Below are positions 22,150 through 33,390 of a stretch of DNA of 64,000 nt, piece after piece; positions within the stretch are counted from its first letter, which is position 1, and each line of letters begins with the position of its first letter. This DNA comes from Toxonevra muliebris (Eukaryota; Arthropoda; Insecta; Diptera; Pallopteridae). Under the pieces are notes generated by a model. It worked only from the letters and a program-made list of their open reading frames with translations, was not told where the DNA came from and did no database searches. The stretch covers positions 5,139,800 through 5,203,799 of the forward strand of contig OY829330.1 of the NCBI GenBank assembly GCA_963691655.1. Direction: 5' to 3'. The translations under genes were made by a program, and so were the position numbers.

Positions 22150-23011
22150 ATTATACGTCGCGTAAGCGTATATGGCTCGAGACCAAGACGCACCGCCTTA
22201 TGGATTTTAAACGTCTAGTACGTGAAAACAGCAGCAATAACAACATTCTCCTGATTGGATGCGATGCCAACATACGACACTCTTTATGGGGAAGCTCTTT
22301 TCTCGATTTTATCATCAATTCAAATTTGACAGTGTGTAACGGAGGCAGCACTCCAACTTTTGTCTTTCCTAGATAGAAAGCGTTCAAGGGCTAGGAGGAG
22401 GTGTTAGACGTCACGCTACTGTCAGAAAATTAATTCTAACAAATGGTGAACTGGAAAGTATCCAGTAAACAATCCTTATCGGAACACCGCTGGATGGTCT
22501 TTAATATTAATGTAGGTGTAAAGAGTGCTCCGCCTTATAGAAATCCAAAGCGAATCAACTGGGGAAAATTTTGCAGACTTACCACTTAAGCAAAAATCTC
22601 TACGTCTCTAAAGTTTTCAACTAATGTTACCACTCCAAATTCTGGCAACCTTATAAGGATTGTTTCAAGTCCCAGCTAGACTTGGGAAGATACTGTTCAA
22701 AGAACACTCCAGCCCATTCCTTGTTAAAAGGGCTGCCGTATCGTGGACAGAATCATCTGAACAGTCAATGGAGGAGTACTTCGTCTTATCTATGTCCTAC
22801 AGTAGTTACTGAAGAAAGAATTGCCTGGCAATTAACCGTTTCTCTCCCTTCAAGTCGCCAGGACCTGATTACATTCTGCCCATAATGTTACAGAAGCTAG
22901 AAGATTTAGTAGTTCCGTGTCATCAAATCATGTTTAATGATCAATTACGTGCCTCCAAGCTGGATAAAAAGGACGTTTATATCACTATATTACATTGGAA
23001 TTACTAAGTAA
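22150..23011 (+). pseudogene. I-like retrotransposon fragment: endonuclease and start of RT
   Basis: This is the remains of the 5' half of a LINE ORF2. The endonuclease part (about 22170-22560) has ILLIGCDANIRHSLWGSS, the conserved Asp-Ala-Asn/His block of AP-type endonucleases, then FIINSNLTVCNGGSTPTF, a VDVTL-type motif (about 22406-22420) and SLSEHRWMVF (about 22468), whose Ser-(Asp/Glu)-His is the catalytic C-terminal block. The RT start near 22840-22960 has FKSPGPDYILPIMLQ. Frame changes separate the blocks. The element stops at 23011 where another transposon begins. The C-terminal part of a similar element in the same orientation starts at about 25060, so both are probably halves of one copy with the RT centre lost. 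Confidence 0.82.
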
Positions 23012-23133
23012 TAAGGAGTGAGATCGAAAAAATCTTAACACGCATTTTACCTAATAATAAAGTAATCTTTGAAAAATATGTCAGTTGTTATTTTTAATGA
23101 AAAACATGTTGATTTATTGTGAGTTTGATCAAA

Positions 23134-24756
23134 ATGAGTAAGCAAAAAGAAGTACGTCTTAAAATTACACTACTCTACAAGGTTTTCCACAACGAATGGC
23201 GATTACCTTTTGCTATAGTAAAATTTTCCGTAGAATCCGAATATCCTAATGATTTTTTTCGATTGGGCCCAATTTTCCATGTAAATGGCAAAATTCAAAA
23301 AAGTGCACTGTTGAGAGCACATACTTCACATAAATGCTTATAAAAACTTAAATTTTCAGCCAATGAATTTTAGATATTTACATATTTTAGATAAGAATCA
23401 GGCAAAAATTTTAAGGTATAATACTTGCCAATAATAACTGTAATATTGCTGTTATGATCAAAAATAGGTACGAAAAATTCAATTTTTTTGTTATTTTTCA
23501 AATAAATTTTAACTTTGAAGCCCTATATCTCATAGAAAGCCCTATCTTATAGAAAATTTCATTACAAACATTTTAAGCATACATATGTGTATGCAAAAGT
23601 CATAATTTATGAAACTATAGCATTTTATTAACATCAATGCAAAAACCATTTTGTTCTTTTAAAATATTTTTATTCTAATTAAATAAAAAAATACCGTGCA
23701 ACAAAATTTCGGCTCTTTGTTTTATAGTAATTTACGGTCGCTGATGAAAGCTACGTACTCAGATTTTCTCCATCACATCTAGTTCTTCCACAGAAAATAG
23801 AAAATGTTATCGCCATTCGTTGTGGTGAAAGTTTTCATAAATTTGTAAAGTAGTGTTATTAAAGCCAATGCAGGTTTGAAAACATACAAAGTCCAAAAAG
23901 TTCCAGACAGGAATGCTGCAAAAAATTTAGACGCCAAAAGTAGGGCTCGGAAATTAAAATCGAATTTCATACAAAAATATTCATGTTGTATAATGGACGA
24001 CGAAACGTATGTACTGGCAGATTTTACGCAGTTTCCGGGTCAAAATTTTTATATTGCTGATGCTCGAGGAAATGTCGAAGAACAATTTAGAATCCAAAAG
24101 TAGACAAAATTTCCTAAAAAATTCCAGGTATGGCAAGCTATACATTCTGTCAAATAAGTACCCGGAAATTCTCATTTTAAATTTTCCCTCTGAGAATATT
24201 TAAAAAAAAACGCACACAAAAGGTTGACTTGTTCTTAATGATGCCGTAACCAAACTAAATGACACATAGCAATAAAAATTCACAGAATAGTGGTTGACAG
24301 TTGTGCCAACCTGGGAAAAAATTTTTGAAATATTCTCAGAGGAAAAATTTAAAATGAGAATTTCCGGGTACTTATTTGACAGAATGTATGCAGTTGCGGC
24401 AAAAGAAGCAAGACATTTGTTACAGTGGGCTCTATAAATACCGCAACATACATCAAAGAATGTTTGAAAAAAAGACTTCTTCCTTTCATAAGAGAACACA
24501 ATGTGTTCACATATTTTTGGCTCGATTCGGCATCATATCACTAAGGCAAGAAAGCTTGGAGTGGCACAAAAGTAATAACATAGTTTTTGTCCTCCAAGTG
24601 GAGAGATATTGGGCTCTTGTGAAAAGAAACTTAAAGAGCACAAAAAAGGTGTCCCAAAATATCGAAGATTTTAAAAGGAACTGCTCCAAAAAGGTGTCTG
24701 AAACAACTATCAACTCTAATGGAAGGCTTACCAAAAAAGGTCCACCAGCTCATTAG
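23134..24756 (+). pseudogene. Transposase of a divergent IS630/Tc1-mariner lineage, interrupted
   Basis: The first ATG (23134) opens MSKQKEVRLKI. The DNA-binding half is poorly preserved between 23340 and 23860, where the dispersed sequence 23690-23790 may be a further insertion. The catalytic half starts at about 23876: KVPDRNAAKN, RARKLKSNF, then IMDDETYVLADF with the first Asp, GQNFYIADARG, and KFPKKF followed by VWQA. The frame is then cut by the MITE at 24143-24386 and resumes afterwards. FWLDSASYHY (about 24510-24540) carries the second Asp. After a deletion, RYWALVKRNLKSTKK matches the segment following the third acidic residue, which is missing. The spacing and motifs resemble lineages with long D-to-third-residue gaps, such as those described in tephritids (rosa-like), but I cannot assign the subgroup. 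Confidence 0.8.
24143..24386. mobile_element. 244-bp TA-flanked MITE inside a transposase gene
   Basis: The ends begin CATTCTGTCAAATAAGTACC and are inverted repeats of about 60 bp with roughly one mismatch. They are flanked by TA (24141-24142 and 24387-24388). The ends have the form of mariner-type termini. Removing it joins the codons for Trp-Gln-Ala-Ile to Cys-Ser-Cys-Gly in frame, so the borders are exact. Confidence 0.92.
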
Positions 24757-25059
24757 GTTAGAACTATAAAAGTTATGTTTTTCTGTAATTTGTAAAATAT
24801 AATCAATTGAATAAAAAAAAATCAAAACTTTAAAATCGACCGTTTAAAAACTATTGAATTTTATATATGTTAAGATTTTTTCGATCTCACTCCTTAAAAG
24901 CATAAGAACTGTACTGATTTTCACTGCTTTCTAACGTCTAATGTACTGATTTCGCGGTTCAAAAATCTGGCGGCTACCCTAAAATCAAAGGACAATTGTC
25001 GTCAATAATACTTCAATTATTCCTGAATTCAGCAGTCTATTTCAATTTTCCAAATTCAA

Positions 25060-26290
25060 GAATCGACTTTTGGCCACTGAATTGTGTATGCTGGCCCATT
25101 GCGTGGTGGTTAGACCTATTCTCACACAAGGGGCTATAGTTTTATGGCCTACAATTAGAAAAATCTAACCAGAGTTCAAAGAATAGCTTGCGCAGGAACA
25201 GCCCAATGCACTGCATCAAATAGCACGATAAGACTGAGAAAAGCTTGCTGCTGGGCAAGTAAGACTTACGGTCACAGCAATATCTTTAACACATTACCCA
25301 ATGGACTTAATGAACTTACAGACTACCTAACAACAAACGTCAACCTTGAATAGGTATTCAAGATTTCTATTCGTAATAGGAATGACTGGAAGGGTGGCAA
25401 TTACCATAAACAATCCGAACTCTTAACACCGACCGAACCAAATGGAATTGCGATGTAGGGGCGAAGATATACTCAGCAGACTTGAGTATATGCCAAAGAT
25501 CTACAAACAGATGAAGTGTCCTATTATCACTTATGGAAAAACAAGCATCTGGTGGACAAAGACGCTGCATAAGGCAGCTCAAAATAAATTACAAAGGCTG
25601 GGATGTTTACTTATCACGGGTGCAATGGGAACAACCCCAACACTTGGAATGGAAGCTATCATAATCATGAAACTCCTACATTTTAAAATTCAAAATGAAA
25701 CTGCCCAAAGAAGCGGTGAACTTTCACAAACTTCTTCTATAAATTACATCTGCCACTCTGCAAAGATGCTGCCATCTTTGGCGCATAGCTGTACGCAATA
25801 AACTCCGCAATAGCCACACTGCTGGATCGTAACACAAACGACGGCATAAAAATCAACATTCTTTCAGACAGCCAAGCAGTTCCAAAAATCAACTTTAACC
25901 AACTGGTTAAATCAAACATTGTAAGCTTGGTATGGGTGCCAGGGCACAGAAGTCACAGTGGCAAAAATTCATAGGTGAGGACATGTCCACTCTATGACTT
26001 CACGGGACAAGACCAAAACAATGTTGTAAAAAACTGGTTAAACCACCAAACCATCACCTCCAATTACTAACTAGGAATAAAACACAGAAAAAAAATCCAA
26101 ACCTTCAACAAAAAAACAAAAGGGTGAAGAAGCCTTTAAAATCAACAGACTAGACAGAAAACTCCTTTGTGGCGCCGCTACAGGACATTACCTACCGTAT
26201 GTAATTACCATCTCCACAAGATTGGCCTATTAGACTCCGACCAGCCCTATAGTGAGGCTAGCAAAACTGGATTAATAAAGTAAGTGGAAG
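25060..26290 (+). pseudogene. I-like retrotransposon fragment: RT C-terminus and RNase H
   Basis: Plus-strand reading gives CMLAHCVVVRPILTQGAIVLWP (about 25088-25150), matching the RT thumb motif at 16430 on the other element. A second related block, ITYGKTSIWWTKTLHKAAQN with LQRLGCLLITGAMGTTPTLGMEA (25526-25665), is an RT C-terminus too. The RNase H remains have AINSAIATLLDR (about 25795), ILSDSQAV (about 25855) and LVWVPGHRSHSG (about 25930). The C-terminal part is KINRLDRKLLCGAATGHYL (about 26135-26200). The near-duplication of the thumb motif suggests a rearrangement or two merged copies. There are many frame breaks. It is dead. Confidence 0.82.
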
Positions 26291-26578
26291 AAAAAATCTG
26301 GTGGCACATATAACGTTACAAAGGTTATATTTATTATTCACTTTAGAAAATATTTATACAAATTATAGCTTAAATACAGGCACAGTATACGAATTAAAAA
26401 AAATATTCAATTTATTTTTATTATAGACGAAGAGTCGTAATTTTGGCTTAACATCTTTCATAAGAATCTTGACGGAAGCCTCTGGTTATGTTTTGCCATT
26501 TGTTTTAAATTGACTTCCATTTTTCACAACTTTTGAGTTTTTATAAGTTTCGCTTTAATGATGGCCCAGTAATTTTCA

Positions 26579-27072
26579 GGTGGGGTGGACATAAAGTCAA
26601 GGGACATAATGTCAATTAACATTCTGTCTCTTTAAAGTATAAATAAAGCCAAATCATAAATGGACGCAATGTCAATAAAATTGACGTTATATCCATTTCG
26701 TTTTTCTAAATAGCCCATAATGTCAACTCTTATTTTTCGAAATGGATATAATGTCAAAACATATTTTTTGTCATTTATTATTCAATAAATTTACAGTTTT
26801 TTTTTTGTCTTTTTATCAATGGATTTACAGATTTTTTGTATTTTACTATTTTCTACTTACTTGTTTCACAGCTAGTTGTAGTTAGTTATTCAAAGCAGTA
26901 AGTGTCGTGCGAAACCACAAGTATGGTTTTACGTAAGTTCCAAAATAAAAATAACTCTTTTCGAATACGAATTTGTAAATGGTTTTCGAGCAAATAGTGA
27001 ATTTTTTTAAACATTAGACATTATGTCACTTTGAAATGGACATAACTTCATTTAAAATTTTATCACCCCACC
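26579..27072. mobile_element. 494-bp inverted-repeat element with repeated palindromic motif
   Basis: It begins GGTGGGGTG and ends CACCCCACC (9-bp perfect ends), flanked by TCA (26576-26578 and 27073-27075). Inside both ends the motif GACATAATGTC or close variants (GGACATAA, ATGTCA) recurs at least eight times, for example near 26603, 26669, 26717, 26747 and 27017. GACATAATGTC is nearly self-complementary. No coding region is present. The superfamily is uncertain. Confidence 0.7.
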
Positions 27073-27079
27073 TCAAAAA

Positions 27080-28293
27080 TAAGATGTAAATTCTTTTCTT
27101 TTTTTTTCGAGTTCTATCCGAATCTACTTTTGAAAAAAATTGGCTTTTGTTAGACAGTGTAATCAGTTTCATATCCACTCTGCGAAGATTTCCTTTCAAT
27201 GGGCACTTTTATTTAGCTTTTTTTTTACCAAATTCTACGTTTGACCTCAATTTAATATATCAACATTTGTTGCTGGCTCTCCAATACTTTTAGTTTTAAT
27301 CATTTTGGCCAGAAAAAATGGTGAATTTTCCCATGTTATGCCCACTTACCTTCAATGCTCTTTCATTCACATGCATATTAAAAGAAAACAAAAGAAACCA
27401 CGACAATCATTTATATATAGTTAAGCGTATTTGCGGCAAAAGGTATCTTCTTTTTTATGTAAAAAAAAAGAATGAAAATAGTAAATATGTAACTTGGAAA
27501 AGGGTTCAAGGACTTGTCTTTATGTATGTACCATGTAATCTATTGTTGTGTCTCGGTTGTGGTTATGACATTTCGTCCGTCCGTCCGTCCGTACGCCAAT
27601 TGCTTGTAACAATTTAAATTATTATTTTTCTAAGGTGAAAAAGTGTTTTACTTTCCGTTTTTGCGTATATTAAAGCGCACACAAAAAACAAATGCTACGG
27701 CGACAGGGGCGACAGACAACATTTTTATGCTACAGTGCGCTCGTGCCAGTTTGTCACACATGCGCCGTGCATTTTGTTTTTTTTTTTTTTTTTTTGCCTA
27801 AAAGAAACTGTTAATTTTTAAAATAAAAACAGAAAAGGAAGGGTTAAATAATACAATAAATTCAACATAAATAATATGTACTTAATAATAATAATAAAAG
27901 GGTTACGAATGCACTACTTTACAACAACATTGTTTAACAAATTAAATTGCGTTTTTCTTTTTTTACTTTGTAAGATATATTTTCGAGTGGTTTTCCTTTT
28001 TGTAGAAAAAAAAAACAATATTTTGCGGTTTCATAACAAAAGGCGTATGTAGATACAACAATAAATGGCATAGCTGGTCAAAATATTACATTTTACACGA
28101 TATGCGTTGTCGATACGCTGCAGCATTTTGTGCCGAAACCAAATCGTATGAAAATGGTTAGATAGCGTGTGAATAAACCACACATGCATAATTTTGAGGG
28201 AAGCGAGGACAGAATATTTTTAAGTAAATACTTTTGAGATGACAGTTCATAAAAGTGTGGAGTGATTGATTCAGTTAGAAATCCAGAAGGATG
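27080..28293. other. No gene seen; microsatellites and homopolymers
   Basis: (GTCC)n occurs at 27574-27592 and a T-run of about 20 bases at 27775-27796. A GC-richer patch (27690-27770) has no domain on either strand. The frame 27318-27617 lacks a recognisable domain. Confidence 0.5.
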
Positions 28294-28301
28294 CTATGGG
28301 G

Positions 28302-29358
28302 CAGTGGCGTGCCTAGCATTTACTGATGAGGCAAGCCCAGTGCATTTTTTTTACCAAACCAAAAAGGCTAAAATTGACAATAAGGATGGAATGCTCTAGA
28401 TCCCGGTTGAAGCATTGAAGAAGGAATGTGGGAGCTCTGTTTGGACTTTACCAACGTTTTTAGACGCGCTTAAATATTAACATTAAAAATACAAAATGAG
28501 CATATAAATTCAGGAGGTGAACGTAGAAAGGCATTTTTGGACTTAAATTGATATAGGTTTCGCAAAGGTATCATTTGAAAAACAAATCGTTGAGTGATAT
28601 ACTATATTTTAAACTAAACGATAATTTTTCTTAATATAAACCTTATTAATAAAACTGCAAATTATCAAATATAAGAAAATGTCAACGGAATGAAAAAATC
28701 CAAATAGCGAAGTAACTAAATGTATGGATGTAAATAAGTAAAACTATTATTTGAAAAACCTTGTTTTGCTTCATTTTTATTTGAAACTGAACCGGAACAT
28801 ACTGTTATTTTTTGCTTGAACCTGAACCTGAACACGAACCCAAATTTAACCGGTTCGAAACTCTGCTAAAAACTAATGGCGCAAAAAAATAGGAGTAAAA
28901 GAAAATGGAGTAAATACTTTCCAAATGCCAAACAAAAACTGAAAGCCAGCTTTTAAGTTCTATATAAAAACATACATAGTAATAGAAAATTGGTATGCTG
29001 CTATTTTTTATGGAACCGCACATACTAAAAAAGCTATTGAACTTCCTATAAGAATAAGCGAGATAGCATATTATGAAAAGATACATTTTCAAATTTTAAA
29101 AGCCTCGTAAAAGCCAACTTGATGAACTGCGATAGCATGAATGCTTGTGTGTATTTTATATAATCCACATTTAATTTTTTATTAGTACATATACGAGCTA
29201 TTGAAAAACAGGGTAATACAAATAAAAATTTTTAAAAGAAAATTATTCTTTCAGTTAAAACAAAAGTAGTATTTTTGTAAGTATATATTGTACAAATTTT
29301 CAGTAACCAATTCTTAGGCAAGCCCGGCTTTTGGGCTTATATGGACGTACCGCCACTG
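28302..29358. mobile_element. Non-autonomous hAT-type element, perfect 8-bp duplication
   Basis: It is flanked by CTATGGGG on both sides (28294-28301 and 29359-29366). The ends are CAGTGGCGTGCC at the left and, reverse-complemented, CAGTGGCGGTACG at the right. The length is 1057 bp with no transposase; the minus-strand frame 28805-29092 is compositional. A further terminus of the same type (CCGCCACTG) ends near 41349 without its partner. Confidence 0.88.
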
Positions 29359-29370
29359 CTATGGGGACAT

Positions 29371-30488
29371 TTAACCGTCCGGTCAATGACCAAACTTTCA
29401 CCATTCGTTCAATGACCGGGTACCCACGTATATGTGATATATAGATGTCCCTTTCCCCCTTCCATTTCGCACGAAAAGAAAGAAACGTGTTCAGTTGGAA
29501 TTCTACAAGCTGTATCAAAAACGCGAGAAGAATTATCCACTGTGTTTGGCTTTCATGAAAAAGTTACCCTATGTAGTTATGTGCCAAAACGAAACAAGGT
29601 AGTAATTATGCTATCATCAATGCATCATGAAGCAAAAATTAGTGATAGTGCAAAGAAAAAACCCGAAATTATTGAGTTTTATAATTGGTCTAAAGCTGGC
29701 GTAGACACGATGGATAAAATGCTTGGTAGATGTATTACAAAAAGATCAACTCAAAGGTGGCCTCTAGTATTTTTTTTACAATATTCTCGATATTGCCTGC
29801 CTTGCAGCCGATTATTTTATCGGCAATTGGGTAGAGAGCTGTGTTCTCCATTCGTTGAAAGTCGTTCGCATAATGCACAAATTATGAGGCATTTCTCAAC
29901 GAAAGTGGCGATTGAATCTCTTCTTGGTCGAGCTGTCAAGCCGAATGCGCAGCCAACATCATCTGTATCATTGACACCTCAGACGCAGGGCGATTCAACT
30001 GGGAGGAAAAAGATTACTGGTGTATGCTATGAATGTCTCCAAAGTGAATTTAAAAAACGTCGCAAAACTAGAAAAATATGTTCGGTATGTGAGAACCCTA
30101 TTTGTGATGAACACTGTATTACAACCACGACATGTGAAGGATATACGAAATAATTTAATGTACTTCCATTTTTATATGGCACTGTATCATAATAAACAAA
30201 ATAATATAAATAAATAAATAGTAAAAGAATGGAAAACAATATTACTAAAATAAATTAATACGGAGTTATGTTTTTCTTACTTACAATTTTTGCTATTGTT
30301 TATAATAAGAATTGTTGTTTAAATAAAAGAAATTACAAACTATATTGTCTATTATCAATTTAAAAGTCAAATTATCTAAATACTTTAATAAACAGTCTCT
30401 TAAGGGTGTATAAACCCGTCATTTATATATATTAATCGTAGTGGGTACCTGGTTATTGAACGGAGGGGGTATCAAGTTGGATAGTTAA
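29371..30488 (+). mobile_element. piggyBac-like element, internally deleted
   Basis: The plus-strand transposase C-terminus (29434-30153) lies between TTAA sites at 29371-29374 and 30485-30488. Inverted subterminal blocks match: CGTTCAATGACCGGGTACCC at about 29405 on the left, and on the right (reverse-complemented) CGTTCAATAACCAGGTACCC at about 30465-30446. TTAA targeting is the piggyBac hallmark. The extreme ends match only weakly, so the exact termini are tentative. Confidence 0.75.
29434..30153 (+). pseudogene. piggyBac-like transposase, C-terminal half
   Basis: An uninterrupted frame of 239 residues that lacks the N-terminal half. Residues 76-96 contain IIEFYNWSKAGVDTMDKM, where D91 or D94 corresponds to the third catalytic Asp of piggyBac proteins. 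Residues about 105-165 form the helical insertion after it. Residues 198-234 form the C-terminal cysteine-rich domain: Cys198, Cys201, Cys216, Cys219, Cys224, His227, Cys228 and Cys234, the cross-brace zinc-binding arrangement that binds the transposon ends. The first two catalytic Asp residues are absent, so no transposition activity is expected. The first 15 or so codons come from former 5' untranslated sequence joined by the deletion. An intact C-terminal zinc domain without the catalytic half could still bind DNA if expressed, which is only an idea. Confidence 0.92.
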
Positions 30489-31280
30489 TAACTTTTATTA
30501 AATTTTAAAAAAATTTGACGAAAAATGGGTGTCAAATTACTTCAATTTTGGGGATCCAGACGGCCATAACATTTTTTTGAGGAGGAGTTAATATATTTTA
30601 CCTGCAGATTGAAATGGATGGTTAAGGGCGCTCACCAGTACAAAAATTTAAAATTTTGTTTGCATTTTCTTTTAGTTATACTTATCAGGAATCACTGTGT
30701 CAAAGTATTTTTAATATCTCATTTCCTTTTCGTATTTTTAGCGCGCAGCCGATCGCAACGAGGTAGTGTCTCTTTATGTATTTATAACTTTTAAAGCGTT
30801 TCGACACCTGTGCCAAGATTATTCTAAATCTATTCATCCAAATTAGCTCAAATTTGGACAAAATGTTCACAACACATTTCTTTATTGTTGAAATCACAAT
30901 CAGATTCTTTGAATAAAATATGGCTCTTTTATGATCATTTGAATTCCACAAAAATGGTAAAATTTCAGACTTCTTTTTAAACTGCCGCCATTTTGTTTTG
31001 TTGTATAAATGCAAAGTAGCTAATTCTGGTTCCACCAATAATCATATTCATATAGATTAAGAATTTTTTTAACATTTTTTTTCAGATGCTCCTGAGCTTT
31101 AAAATCCTGTCACAAGTGCAAGCATTCTTTTTTTTTTAGATATATATACGTGTAAAAAATCATTTTACATTTGTTTCCATTGTCTAATTTATCTAAAAAA
31201 TTCTGAGAAAACCTGTTTTTTGGATCTCTGGAATTTATCGTTTTCTTTTGGAAAAAATTCTTTAAAAGGCCAATTTTTTC
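30489..31280. other. No gene seen
   Basis: AT-rich sequence. The minus-strand frame 30700-31038 (112 residues) shows no domain and contains a non-coding-looking block with AAAATGGCGGCA. I do not support it as a gene. Confidence 0.5.
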
Positions 31281-31289
31281 GTGTCACAA

Positions 31290-31690
31290 CTGGGGGTGCC
31301 CCCTTTATATTATTTCACTAATGTGAGTATCGCCTTGGGTTTCCAACAGAGGTTCGAAAGAATTCGATGCATTATCAAGGCCATTTTTGCATATATGTAT
31401 TATTATGCATTCTGGTCTGGTTCTTTTAAATGGTGTTATAATACATATGGGCCGCATATTGCTTGGATAGCCACTATCTCCCAGTATGGAATAACCCGCT
31501 GGAGGAAAGCCTGGATACTCAACGCAAATGCTTATAAATTTTCCATAACTATAACACACACAACTTGAAGTTAGATTGTTGTATCTAGTTTACGGTTAAT
31601 GTATTGATCCCTGAGCCACACTGGCACATGCACTTTAACATGAGATCCATCTATAGCACCTAATCATTTTTCCAAAAATGAATGAATTAA
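31290..31690 (-). pseudogene. PIF/Harbinger transposase catalytic-domain remnant
   Basis: This is a DDE_Tnp_4 fragment on the minus strand. LGAIDGSHVKVHVP (about 31655-31615) holds the first catalytic Asp, followed by RDQYINRK and LQVVC (about 31607-31555), as in Harbinger/HARBI1 proteins. After a frame change, GYSILGDSGYP (about 31495-31465) holds the second Asp, then ITPFK (about 31440). The third acidic residue can be placed in a CIEFF block near 31355. Stops and shifts break it at least three times. No ends were found nearby. It is separate from, and not obviously the same family as, the element at 3873-4698. Confidence 0.85.
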
Positions 31691-33390
31691 ATAGTGTGCT
31701 ACACTGATTACACAGTGCAACAGTGCATAGTAATTAAGTCGCTGACCATGACTGCGTACTCAGTTTTTCTCCATCACATCTAGTTCTCTCACAATATGAA
31801 CCTGAAGTCGGAAAAATGGGGTCTTCAGGGGCCATAAAGATATTTGTTTATTTTAACCGATACGAATTAGATAACTTAAAACAAAGTTGCTAACCTCTTC
31901 GGTGAAAACGTACATATATATGGATTCAAGTTTTTATCAATTTTTTTTTATATTAATATTAAGTTATTCTCCTTAAAATTTAGTGGAATTGAGATGACAC
32001 ATTCCATATTCCCTAATTATTAAAAAAAAAATTTGGTTTATCGTTACTTTTTTAAAGTAATATCGCGAAAAAATGATATTTTTGTTGGCAAATTAATAAG
32101 TTAATGTTTATAAAAGAAATATTATAAAAACGTAAAGTGCAAATATTGTTTAATTAGAGTGTAAAGAAATTTATGCATTTAAGTCTCAAATTAATGAGCT
32201 ATTCGCTTTGAAACAGTAAGCACACATATGTGTACTTTGGCTGTTCATGCAAAAAAAAAATTTAAAAAAAATTTTAATGGAAAATTAAAAAAATGGAAGC
32301 CAGACATATTTACGGTAGAGAAAAAGTACATGAAACACAATTATTTATGAATAAACTGCTAACGGAAGGACAATAAACTAAAATTCCACAGTTGACAAAA
32401 CATAAAATATTATAAAATCAACAGTTTTTAATCGATTTTAATAATATTATTATAATTTGTAGTCAGTATTCCCAACTTAATCAAGGAATAATTGCGAAAA
32501 GATCGGAGAATATTTTTCAAAGTTAGAGCGAAGTAAACATAGTATATTCTGTACCCGTCAAAACAAACAGAAAGTCATTTCAACTTCCGGCGAATATGCG
32601 ATTCATAAATGAATCCTATTGACAGTAAAAGTTCTGTTGTTTATTTTGTGTTTTAGGATAAACAAAGATATTGTTTACATGTATTATTTCGAATATGTAA
32701 TGTAGTGCCATCCTTTATTACGTTTGCTAAAAACTGAGAATAAAGGAAATCATTAGACGAATGAAAAATTGGTTCTGGATACACTGAACCCTACAATATT
32801 TTGTTTTGTGCCTTTAAGTCCTTCTCTATTTGTTGTCAGAAAGAGTTTAAATTCAGTATAGTTATTAATACCTAATTTTGCAGAAGAAAAAGAAAAACTC
32901 ATTGATAAGAAACTAGTAATTTCTTAAGTTATCAGGAGAAGGAACTGAACATTACGATTCAATTACTCATTAGATATAAGTTATTTCGTTTTTATCATCC
33001 TTTGTACTATATTAATTTATAAACTTAATTGTATATACATTTTTCCTCCAGAGAAAAATCTCGCCCTTTAGACAAAAGTTGAAATTTTGTTGCACTGTGT
33101 TATCAGCTATCCACTCAATAACAGAAAAAAGCTAAATTGAAAAATGAAGTAAGAGGTTTTTCAAGATGACCCAGCTTACGAACGGTAATCGCTAGAGCTG
33201 AAATATTTTGGGATTCATCATAAAATAGGCCGAGGTTCATTTTCAGAGGTGTACAACAAGACCGATATTTCTTTATTTACTTATTGCTTTTTGTTGTGTG
33301 GAAAAATCGTTTTTCAATGTCCAGATAAAAGGTAAAAAATCCCTATATCTCAATGTCCAGATGAAGCCTGATTTGCATCTGACAACTCTA
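31690..33390 (-). repeat. Inverted, longer copy of the hAT-type family at 14446
   Basis: Minus-strand blocks match 14446-14950 in order: TAGAGTTGTCAGATGC (ending at 33390), GGCTTCATCTGGACATTGAG, ATCTGGACATTG, AAATATTTCAGCTCTAGCGA, CAGTGCAACAAAATTTCAAC, ACTTTTGTCT...GCGAGATTTT, and at 31693 GTGTGCTACACTGATTA. The span here is about 1.7 kb against 707 bp there, so one copy has a deletion or the other an insertion. The left end is missing. No transposase is legible. Confidence 0.7.

Larger units (their letters stand above)
23014..24894 (+). mobile_element. IS630/Tc1-mariner-group transposon with 27-bp perfect ends
   Basis: The terminal inverted repeats begin AGGAGTGAGATCG and are identical for 27 bp. 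They are flanked by TA (23012-23013 and 24895-24896). The length is 1881 bp, including a 244-bp MITE. It sits inside the I-like retrotransposon. A single transposase reads on the plus strand. Confidence 0.9.

Noticed and set aside
28805..29092. 95-codon minus-strand frame inside a hAT element
   Set aside because: Hydrophobic, AT-driven composition, no hAT motif; treated as chance.
30700..31038. 112-codon minus-strand open frame
   Set aside because: No recognisable domain; the sequence has a repetitive non-coding look and no neighbour supports it.
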